From Brachionus koreanus (taxonomy: Eukaryota; Rotifera; Eurotatoria; Ploima; Brachionidae), in assembly GCA_016987375.1 (NCBI GenBank), contig PJRA01000519.1, positions 1,922,559 through 1,937,655 on the forward strand: a stretch of DNA of 15,097 nucleotides. The letters run 5' to 3'. Below, one piece after another: positions 8,187 to 15,097 of this stretch. The notes under the pieces are model-generated. The model saw only the letters and a program-made list of their open reading frames with translations, ran no database searches and was not told the DNA's origin. A program made the position numbers and the translations under genes. How positions within the stretch are numbered: the first letter of the stretch is position 1; each line of letters begins with the position of its first letter.

Positions 8187-8495
8187 CTATTTAATTATGA
8201 TTCGAAGAGTAGTTGAGTAGTAGTAGATTTTTCTGTTTTTTTCACTTGATACTCTAAAAGGGTACCTAATTGACTCTATCGCTTCATCTTTGTTTTCTTC
8301 TTTGTAAAGCTTGTTTTCAAGCTTTAGCCTATCACTTGCTTTGGCTCCCATATTTTCTATATTGTCTTTTTCTTCTAGGATGGCTTTAATTTCATCTATC
8401 ACAGATTTTTTGCTAGTTCTATTTTCTCTATCTCTTTTTTCATTTAGGATATTGTTTATTAGTGTTTTTGTAGATTTGTTGTTTGCTAATCTCAT
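8187..8495 (-). CDS. Small charged ORF, possibly coiled-coil, function unknown
   Basis: A 102-codon frame starts at ATG 8495 and is open to 8187. It is rich in Lys and Glu with heptad-like spacing in the middle (SVIDEIKAILEEKDNIENMG), then KLENKLYKEENKDEAIESI, and has a basic, tyrosine-containing end. No domain is recognised. It lies only 35 bases from the foldback element at 8530-8654, and between two transposon remnants, so it is more likely part of a mobile element than a host gene. An overlapping + strand frame is the complementary shadow. Coding status is unproven. Confidence 0.35.
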   Translation of the reverse strand: MRLANNKSTKTLINNILNEKRDRENRTSKKSVIDEIKAILEEKDNIENMGAKASDRLKLENKLYKEENKDEAIESIRYPFRVSSEKNRKIYYYSTTLRIIIK

Positions 8496-8529
8496 TATGA
8501 AGGACAGTTTCTCTTTACCAAATAAAATT

Positions 8530-8654
8530 TTATAACGTAATTATCCGAATTGATTGTCATGTCTATTGATAAACATTGTGTGTATTTTTTTTTAATAACA
8601 ATGTTCATTTTTCACTTAGTAACGTGTCATTAAATTCGGATAATTACGTTATAA
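8530..8654. mobile_element. 125-bp foldback (MITE-like) element with 22-bp perfect inverted repeats
   Basis: The arm at 8530-8551 begins ttataacgtaattatccg and the arm at 8633-8654 ends cggataattacgttataa. The two 22-base arms are exact reverse complements. Inside, aacattgt at 8572-8579 pairs with acaatgtt at 8598-8605, and the bases just inside each arm are partly complementary, so most of the element could fold on itself. The ends are TTATAA, itself palindromic, so a TA target duplication as in Tc1/mariner elements is possible but cannot be distinguished. No 8-10 bp flanking duplication was seen. There is no coding capacity inside. Confidence 0.75.
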
Positions 8655-8759
8655 CATTTATTTAATAGATTTATAGAAAAAAAACTAAACAATTTTTAAC
8701 AGACAAATCAATTGATCGTTATTATATTAATTTTTTTAAAAAATAGCTAATTTTTGTAA

Positions 8760-9170
8760 TTAGTCTACCTTTTTTTCTTTTTCATAACTTGAAATAATTC
8801 GGTGAATTCGCTTATCTTCAATTATATTTTTTGGATTTCTTCGGTATCCATGGCCAATTTTAATTTTCTTATTCTTAGCTCTATTTTGCTTATTAATTAT
8901 GGCATCAATCAAATTATATATAAGTGTATGCCTATTTAACATTTTACTTAATGAATTATGCCAATATTCACTGAAATTGTTAGTTCTTGGTAAAAACTTA
9001 ACAGGCCTAGAATACACGTTCCACAAATGTATACCAAAAGCGTTTAAAAAATTTAGTTTCTGGTTCTTCTCAAATTAATTTTTTATAACGATCTCTTTTA
9101 TTTTTCAATTGACCAATATAGTTATTTTCAAAATAAGTATACAATTTTTTGTTTGACACTTTCTATCTCT
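8760..9170 (-). pseudogene. MULE transposase C-terminal remnant (second copy)
   Basis: The - strand open frame 9026-8760 encodes 88 codons with LWNVYSRPVKFLPRTNNFSE then YWHNSLSKMLNRHTLIYNLI. This is the C-terminal MULE signature, WNvy....RTNN.sEgWH...s...hp.i...i. Upstream in another frame is YTYFENNYIGQLKNKRDRYK, the block that precedes it in these proteins, joined by a frameshift near 9040 and interrupted by a TGA. The protein ends EKEKKVD. The catalytic Asp blocks and FLYWCH finger are absent. It keeps the RTNN...WH motif better than the copy at 5292-6664 (TNNHLEACH), so it appears to be a separate, perhaps younger, copy of a related element. Confidence 0.85.
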
Positions 9171-9830
9171 ACAATCGTAGACTTAATAGACAAAAGTAGA
9201 CAAATACCGGAATCACATCATCAATGAATGAATCAATTAGAGAAAAACTATCTAGGAGTTTACTCATAACAACCATTATCTAAAAATTAATAACCATTAT
9301 CTAATAATAATTAAGCCAAAAGAAATTTTTAATGGAATAGATGAGTGGTGAAGAGACGTTCTTACACATTCACACATTTTCTTACACATTCTTTTCGAGT
9401 GGTTTAAGTTTTTACCAAGAAATGTAAAGTTGTTTTCACTCCCGGTACAGACTATAAACCAATTAAAACCAATTAAACTTTTTTGAAAAGTGAAATCTAT
9501 AAAATAGCCAATTCTTACCGCTTTCTTGGTAAAGAATTTAATAATAATGATAACTGGAGTGAACTGTGGGAAAGAATGTAATGTATTAGGGACTTAAAAG
9601 AAAGTCTAGTTATAACTATTACTTTATTTAATAAAAATAAAGAATATATATAACAATAAAGTTGATTATGTTAATTATGTACACGTCGATCACTATTAAT
9701 ATATTAATAATAAATTAATTAAAAATATAAAAAAATTTTTTTAATAAAAAATCATTGTAAAAAGAATGCATTGGTTAATGACTCGTTAAATCATATTTTT
9801 AAGTCTTAAATTTAGCAATAGATTTATAAT
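9171..9830. other. Gene-free stretch with short direct repeats
   Basis: No recognised gene was found. aaccattatctaa occurs at 9271-9283 and 9292-9304 (period 21). ttcttacacattc occurs at 9359-9371 and 9379-9391 (period 20). Positions 9376-9398 are identical over 23 bases to 10784-10806 inside the receptor gene. ttaagtttttaccaagaa at 9404-9421 is the exact reverse complement of 8984-9001 in the MULE remnant, both reading KFLPR in frame. A + strand frame at about 9498-9575 (YRFLGKEFNNNDNWSELWER) is unrecognised. Confidence 0.5.
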
Positions 9831-12035
9831 TTAATTTTTTAATAATGATAACCAAGGTCCTATACCATTATAAAATTTTAGATTGACACTTACTCTTTGT
9901 AAAATGTTTGAAATAAAAAATAAATTTGACAAAATTAAATATATTCTATGTGATGAGTTGACATATTTTGAATATTTATCAACTAGAGGATATTCAGTAA
10001 ATTCAGTTACGCTTTTTATTCTGTAATATGAAAGCAAAAAATGCGGAATTGCATTCAAACAAAGTATTAGTATACTGTTGAGAATTAATTTTAAAATTGG
10101 CTTTAAAAACATTTCTTCATACTTTTGAATGTAGATTTTCAACGTGACAGCAAGTTTTTTTTGTTGTCTTGCTTTAATAAGCAAATAATTTATTAAACAT
10201 ACATTTAAAATCAAATCACCAAAAACTATTAAAAATATCATGCTATTTTTGATAATAATTACAAAGCTCATTTTTTTGCCATGAACTGTAATTTGAGAAC
10301 ATGTACTAAAATAGCATACCATAAAATAATCCAAATTGAACAATAAAGCAAATAGTGAAACTGAAATAATCACGAAAGTGAGTGAAAAATTAGATTTTAG
10401 AATATTTTTTAATGTCAAAGGCCTAAATACACTAATTAAAGTGTAAAAGACAATCAAAATATTTGATATATTTGCTGCAGTTATGACGATATAGTTGAAA
10501 AAATTTATCAAAAATACATTCAAATTGCTTAATTGGTAAGAACTTGATCGATAGTCCAACTCACATGTTTTCTCATTGTAAAATTCACCAAAATAATTAT
10601 CAGATATTCGGACAACTGATGGAAAAAACAACAGCAAACATGACAAGAATTCAAACACAAGCTCACTAATGTACAACACTTCAACATTTTGTTTTTTTGA
10701 CTTGAGACAAAGTGATATCAATAGAAAAAATATTAATACTGAACCTACAACAGCTATTATCAACATACAAATAATTTCTATAAATTTTCTTACACATTCT
10801 TTTCGATAATAGCTAACATTTGGGTCACACTTTGAATAATAAGAATGGTTCACATTTCTTCCACAATTAATTAGTCTTTGTTCTAAATTGCACCTTTCTA
10901 AGTGAAAATCAAAATTAATAAAACAGTCATGCATTGACGGTGTTTGCATGGAATAATTGGAAAAATAATAAGATTGATTTGTGTTGAAAATTTGGTACAA
11001 TCTCCAATTAATGATAAGCCAAGTTAGGGTGCAAGTACATGTTAAATTGGTTGGTGAGTCAATCACCGGAAATATTAGTTGATGATGAGGAAAATTTTTA
11101 AAATGACAAAAGTCTTCATCTGGATAGAAATAATTTGAACTATTAAAAACCAAATTGACAAATTTTTTGCCAAATATGTAATGACGAGTTATTTCATAAC
11201 AATCATTCAAATCAATGCTATACTTTTCATTCAAATGTAACAGCCATTCTTGACTTGAATAAATTAAAAATTCTTTCATATTTAATAAATTTAAAATTAA
11301 CGAATTCAAAAAATTTACTTTCGAAAGATTAAAATCAAATAAAGTTGAATTTAAAATTTCTAATTTTGAAAGTGTTGCTGCAAAAGCTTGATTCACAATG
11401 CTTCTATCCCATTTGACAACACTGTTGCTAATTCTAATAACAAATATGTTTACATTTATATATTCAGTGACATTGACCAATTTGAAATAATTTTTAAAAG
11501 TGAAATTTGTAAATTCTAGATTGAAAATTTTCATATTTTTAAATGCATATGGACAAAAGAGACTTGTATACTGATTATCAGAATCGAAAATCAAATTTAA
11601 ATAATTCTGAAATAACAAGGAGGATCTGTGTGGAAAAATATGCCGATTACAACTGTTCAGCGTTGATATGGATTTATTTCTATAAATGAACTCTATTATT
11701 GAGCTCGATATGTGGACTGTCGGGAAGAAAGTGAAAAAAAACGGGTCTACATTATTTAATTCAAATTTATTTACATTTTTCATTGATAGAATTTTTGAAT
11801 TGAACAATGAATTGGAGTATGGAATTTCTGATTGAGTATAAGTTGAATAATTGAAATCAAAATTTATTATTGAAGTATTTTGGCTCATATTTTTAAGTAT
11901 TTGAACAAAATTTAAATCGATTGTAAAATTGATGATGCAATTTAGACTCTGTTTTTGAATGCTGCATAATTCAGTGTAAATAGTCGATTTTATTGATAAA
12001 AAATAAAAAGCAAAAATAATTTTGGACAAAATCAT
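9831..12035 (-). CDS. Orphan seven-transmembrane receptor with LRR-like ectodomain (GPCR)
   Basis: A single intact exon of 734 codons. The start is ATG 12033-12035 with an in-frame TAG two codons upstream, so this start is firm; the TAA is at 9831-9833. Residues 1 to about 18 are a signal peptide (MILSKIIFAFYFLSI). Residues about 20-415 form an Asn-glycosylatable ectodomain with leucine-rich character. It ends in an LRRCT-like cap with C310, then CTCTLTWLI (C333, C335), C371, C382 and C391. Seven hydrophobic helices follow at about 419-444, 451-473, 503-535, 550-574, 590-619, 647-670 and 696-715. The TM3 end reads TLISVFRPLT, where rhodopsin-type receptors have DRYxxxxRPL, so the DRY triad is missing. 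C491 before TM3 and C574 or C579 after TM4 could form the usual loop disulfide. TM6 has LNAIPHF in place of CWxP. It acts at the plasma membrane; ligand and G protein are unknown. LRR-GPCR-like is the best label. Confidence 0.85.
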   Translation of the reverse strand: MILSKIIFAFYFLSIKSTIYTELCSIQKQSLNCIINFTIDLNFVQILKNMSQNTSIINFDFNYSTYTQSEIPYSNSLFNSKILSMKNVNKFELNNVDPFFFTFFPTVHISSSIIEFIYRNKSISTLNSCNRHIFPHRSSLLFQNYLNLIFDSDNQYTSLFCPYAFKNMKIFNLEFTNFTFKNYFKLVNVTEYINVNIFVIRISNSVVKWDRSIVNQAFAATLSKLEILNSTLFDFNLSKVNFLNSLILNLLNMKEFLIYSSQEWLLHLNEKYSIDLNDCYEITRHYIFGKKFVNLVFNSSNYFYPDEDFCHFKNFPHHQLIFPVIDSPTNLTCTCTLTWLIINWRLYQIFNTNQSYYFSNYSMQTPSMHDCFINFDFHLERCNLEQRLINCGRNVNHSYYSKCDPNVSYYRKECVRKFIEIICMLIIAVVGSVLIFFLLISLCLKSKKQNVEVLYISELVFEFLSCLLLFFPSVVRISDNYFGEFYNEKTCELDYRSSSYQLSNLNVFLINFFNYIVITAANISNILIVFYTLISVFRPLTLKNILKSNFSLTFVIISVSLFALLFNLDYFMVCYFSTCSQITVHGKKMSFVIIIKNSMIFLIVFGDLILNVCLINYLLIKARQQKKLAVTLKIYIQKYEEMFLKPILKLILNSILILCLNAIPHFLLSYYRIKSVTEFTEYPLVDKYSKYVNSSHRIYLILSNLFFISNILQRVSVNLKFYNGIGPWLSLLKN

Positions 12036-12623
12036 TTTCTAAATTAAAAATAAGAAAATATATAAAAAATAATTTAAATATTTAAGCAATTTATAGCCAA
12101 CATGATTAACTTTTCTTTGATAATTTAATCTTTAAAGCGATTAATTTAAGCTTTTGTTAGTAATTTTGATGTTCGGCAAATTCATTTGCATATTATCCAA
12201 GGATTTTGATTTTTTAAAAAATTAATAAATAAAAATATGTTTAAATCTCTCTTGGATCAAAAAATAATTTAAAGATGATTTTTATTTTATTAATTTGATT
12301 CAATGTCTAAAAACAAGCAATATTTTGTTCTCTAATAGTAATTTTTATAATTTAAATTTATCGCTTCAGATAGGCCATTTATCCTTGCTTAATGGCAAAA
12401 ATACCGCCTGCAAGTCTATTAATTAATTTATAAATATTTTATTTTTTAATTTTAAATATCAAATACTTTTTTCTTTTAAATTCAAAAGACAAAATTTTAA
12501 CTTTTTAGAACAATTTTGGCAATCTGAATTTTTAGTACAAAAATAACAGTACAAATTATTATTTGGCGTATTTTCACTTTTCTGTATAATGCACCATCAT
12601 TAAAAAACATTAGATAAAATTTG
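12036..12623. other. Receptor-gene upstream region, no recognised gene
   Basis: AT-rich sequence on the 5' side of the receptor gene. It presumably includes its promoter, but no specific element could be identified. No coding resemblance was seen. Confidence 0.5.
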
Positions 12624-12780
12624 GGTTTTGTGAAATTCAGCACAAATTGAACAATTTGAACAAAAATGTTTACTTCTTTTAATTATAAAACTTAAAGTTA
12701 GGAAAAATATTAAAAAAAAAGGTTGCAACTTACTGCAACATAGTTTGTTGCACTATTTTAACTTTAAATAAAATCTCTAA
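12624..12780 (+). mobile_element. Diverged solitary end related to the 13311-13500 inverted-repeat element
   Basis: Positions 12624-12646 begin ggttttgtgaaattcagcac, which closely matches the left arm at 13311 (ggttttgtgaaatttagaac). Further in, a gcaacat...gttt...cactatt series resembles the interior of the 13311 copy. No matching right arm was found before 13500, so this is a decayed or truncated relative. The right boundary is a guess. Confidence 0.45.
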
Positions 12781-13310
12781 TTTATTTTTTAAATCAATCA
12801 AATCAATAAATAAATTTAATTCTAATGATGTTTTTTTTTTAGTCTGGTTTCAGATTTTACTTTAAATAAAGCCATTGATAAATAATGAATAAAGCCATTG
12901 ATTTGAGAACCAATGATTTGTACCGAGTTTTGTTTAGTTTGAACATTAGATGAAAACATTACTGCAGATTTGCTTGGATTAATTTGATTGATTTGGATTT
13001 ACCGTAATTTATTTATCTATTAAATTTTCAAAAAACTTAGCAGCTAAAACCTATTTATCAGCATTTGGAATAAGTTGATACTTAGTTTTTTTGTTTTAAA
13101 TTTGTTTAAAATTATAATTGATTAAAAAAAATAAATTAAATTAATTACAAAAATCATTTATATAAAATTTGAAAATATTAGAATCAGCAATAATTTTTTC
13201 TAAAATTTTATCTTAATTTTTAGAAATATAAATTTTTATTTCTTTATTTCTTCTATAATGTAGAATTTTTTTAATCTTTATTTTGAAATGTTCTTAGATT
13301 ATCAAAATTA
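12781..13310. other. AT-rich gene-free stretch with one short direct repeat
   Basis: No coding resemblance was seen. The 15-mer aataaagccattgat occurs twice, at 12865-12879 and 12888-12902. Confidence 0.5.
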
Positions 13311-13508
13311 GGTTTTGTGAAATTTAGAACAAAATGTTAAAAATTCTTGTAACTTTTCTTTTAGAAGTCAAAACCAAGTTCTGTAAATGCAACATTTAAA
13401 GTTTCACTATTACGAACAGTCTAATAAAACTCCGAGTTATTAGATTTTTTTGGCATTATTTTGTTTTATTTGTTTATTTTGTACCAAATTTCACAAAACC
13501 CAAAATTA
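13303..13508. mobile_element. 190-bp non-autonomous TIR element with 8-bp target duplication (hAT-like MITE)
   Basis: The element proper is 13311-13500. Its left arm, ggttttgtgaaatttagaac and on, matches the reverse complement of its right end at 23 of the first 25 positions (mismatches at 16 and 18). It is flanked on both sides by the same 8 bases, caaaatta, at 13303-13310 and 13501-13508. Eight-base duplications are characteristic of hAT-superfamily (and some MULE) transposition; the superfamily is an inference from this length. There is no coding capacity, so the transposase must have come from elsewhere. The perfect duplication suggests a rather recent insertion. Confidence 0.8.
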
Positions 13509-13967
13509 TTAGTCCTAAAATATCAAAACTCTTTTGCAGACATGTTTTTCCGGATTAAGCAAAGTTGATTAAAAATTAAGCATTTTACAGAAATAAATTT
13601 TTTTTTAGTAAAAAAGTTTTTCAAATTATTCTGAATTGAAAAGATCGAATTGAAACGAACTTCACAATCCCGAAAACATCCTCCCGCGCACAAACTACTC
13701 TGTATGTGTTGTACAATTGAAATATTATATCATTTTATCATTAAGCGACTATATTGTATGATAACTTAGATAGTTTTGATTAAACGATTTAGTAAAAAAA
13801 TCAGAACATTATTAATAAAAAATAATTCTTTAAAAATTCTTGGCAGTACAAAAAAAAATTTAAAAATTGTATTTATTTCTATCTAATTTTTTAAGACGAG
13901 CAGTCACTAGCCTTTTCATTTTTTTGATTTTTTAATTTAAAAAAACACAAAAAACTAAATTAAAAAA
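13509..13967. other. Gene-free stretch
   Basis: No coding resemblance or inverted repeat was noticed. A somewhat less AT-rich patch at 13640-13710 contains no recognised motif. Confidence 0.5.
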
Positions 13968-14498
13968 ATGAATGATTCAAAAATCCAAACTTTGGACAAA
14001 CTAAAATGTCGAGAAAAGGAATTAAATAATTTTATTAATGATTCCTTTAATCAGTATCTTTAATTTTATAACAGCAAAGTAATATGAAGTTAAATTTAAT
14101 TTTAAAAAAAAATTTAAGGAATACTTTACAATATATAAATTTAAGTCGCCAAATCAACCAAATGGATTAAATATTGCAGGAATATATGTTAGAGACAAAA
14201 TAAAACTAGAAAACCGAATTTCTAGGAAACCAAACAAAATCAAGACCAAATAATCTGGCAAGCACAGTTATAAATGTGACAGGTAGAATCTTTTTGCAAT
14301 CTACATAGTAAAAAAAAATTGATTTTAGAATTTAAATTAATTAATGAAGATGGGAAGAGGGACCTCTACTTTAAAACATTTTGGAATCATCATGAACTTC
14401 CAGGGATTCCAAAAAAATATTATGAACCACTTTGGGTTTGGGCTGGTGACATGTTACCATATAGAAAAATTTTAAAATTTATACAAAATTTATTGTAA
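13968..14498 (+). pseudogene. Possible split gene or gene remnant, product unassigned
   Basis: Three protein-like segments lie in order. The first starts at ATG 13968 (MNDSKIQTLDKLKCREKELN) and runs 31 codons to a TAA. The second, 14083-14253, reads YEVKFNFKKKFKEYFTIYKF then KSPNQPNGLNIAGIYVRDKI. The third reads KTEFLGNQTKSRPNNLASTV then INVT, where a candidate 46-nt intron (gtagaa...gattttag, 14283-14328) would join it in frame to EFKLINEDGKRDLYFKTFWN, HHELPGIPKKYYEPLWVWAG and DMLPYRKIL, ending at TAA 14496-14498. The segments are not joined by obvious introns between first and second or second and third, so this is either a gene with unusual exons or a decayed one. The early part faintly recalls the N-terminal region of lysyl-tRNA synthetase, but the last exon does not, so no product is assigned. 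Confidence 0.4.
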
Positions 14499-14940
14499 TA
14501 TCTATTATTTTTAAAGCAATTTGTCAATGTATTTTGTTTGAATTAAAAAATAATTAACTTTATAAAGAAAAATTGGGAGAAATTTTTTAAATTTGTAAAA
14601 ATTAAACTTGGTTTATTCGTTGGATAAATTGTCTTTTGGGCATTTATTCAGCAAATGAACAAAGTAAATTTTTTCAATTTTGAAAAATTTTCCTAATTTT
14701 TGGAATATCTTTTATATTCAAAGCAATTTGTTTATTTAAATTAAAAGAAAAAGTTAAAAATATAAATTTTTCTAAAATTTTTGAACTAATTTGACTTTTT
14801 AGAAGAAATCATTATTCAATTTTTTAATTAAACAGCCTTTTTTTAAAAAATTTAATTTTTTGATCATTAAATCTAAATAAACAGTTAAGTAAAAAAATGC
14901 GCCCTAATTTTTATTTTAAAAACGAAAATCTTTTTATTGA
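14499..14940. other. AT-rich gene-free stretch with a degenerate direct repeat
   Basis: No coding resemblance was seen. aatatct, nine bases, then aaagcaatttgt occurs at 14497-14524 and again at 14704-14731, with further weaker similarity after each, so a block of roughly 50 bases appears duplicated 207 bases apart. Confidence 0.4.
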
Positions 14941-15097
14941 GGTCATTTGGAAATACATGATTTACTTAGAGAGTGCAGTGATGTATTATGTGAACCGCTC
15001 TCTTTTTTGTTTAAATTATCATTCGAGTCTAGTATGATACCAGTGTGTTGGAAAAGAGCTAATGTTACTCCAGTATACAAAAAGAAAGGTGGTAAAA
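14941..15097 (+). mobile_element. Non-LTR retrotransposon, start of RT domain, truncated by window end
   Basis: A 52-codon frame open to the window edge reads GHLEIHDLLRECSDVLCEPL, SFLFKLSFESSMIPVCWKRA then NVTPVYKKKGGK. This is the classic LINE block (vLkecsd.l..PL..lF..S...g.iP..WK.AnVtPvfKKG) at the N-terminal edge of the reverse transcriptase domain. A TGA directly precedes it and no endonuclease sequence is seen upstream, which suggests a 5'-truncated insertion. Unlike the other LINE pieces here it contains no stop or frameshift over its visible length, so it may be less decayed. The remainder of the element lies beyond the window. Confidence 0.85.

Noticed and set aside
8311..8535. 74-codon + strand frame rich in Ser, Leu and Phe
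   Set aside because: It is antisense to the charged 102-codon frame and its composition is what the complement of Lys/Glu codons gives.
14054..14074. 21-nt GT-AG interval as a tiny intron
   Set aside because: It is far below normal animal intron length and does not put the neighbouring segments in frame.
1..15097. CRISPR arrays, tRNA, rRNA, bacterial operons or phage genes
   Set aside because: No regularly spaced repeat array, cloverleaf, ribosomal sequence or Shine-Dalgarno-led gene cluster was found. The window is eukaryotic in character.

Overview
The window is very AT-rich eukaryotic DNA and looks like accessory sequence from a small invertebrate animal. A rotifer such as a monogonont fits best. 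That placement is an inference from three things: a single-exon seven-transmembrane receptor gene read in the standard genetic code, FLYWCH/MULE DNA transposons next to several non-LTR retrotransposons, and the low GC. Nothing in the sequence proves the species.

Two long intact genes stand out. On the + strand at 2249-3415 is a single-exon gene for a 388-residue intracellular protein with a proline-rich, alveolin-like repeat core and a C-terminal EF-hand-like loop. On the - strand at 9831-12035 is a single-exon gene for a 734-residue receptor with a signal peptide, a large glycosylated ectodomain ending in an LRRCT-like cysteine cap, and a rhodopsin-type seven-helix bundle with an altered DRY region. 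A possible third gene or gene remnant lies at 13968-14498 (+), where open segments include a candidate 46-nt GT-AG intron.

The rest is mostly a transposon graveyard. Non-LTR (LINE) reverse transcriptase pieces occur at 24-504 (-), 1648-1750 (-), 7757-8030 (+, with the catalytic core deleted) and 14941-15097 (+, running off the window). A DDE integrase-type fragment and a cysteine-rich tail of the kind carried by Ginger/KRBA2-like elements lie at 1267-1620 (-). A nearly full-length but heavily broken FLYWCH-MULE transposase occupies 5292-6664 (-), followed by a further decayed coding stretch to about 4970. The C-terminal end of a second MULE transposase lies at 8760-9170 (-). Two short non-autonomous inverted-repeat elements are clear: a foldback element at 8530-8654 with 22-bp perfect arms, and a 190-bp element at 13311-13500 with 23/25 matching arms and a perfect 8-bp target duplication. 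A diverged relative of the second begins at 12624.

The two intact genes show no sign of working together. They look like isolated host genes set in decaying mobile DNA. No CRISPR array, tRNA, rRNA or operon structure was seen. All coordinates of decayed elements are hand-read and approximate at the ends.
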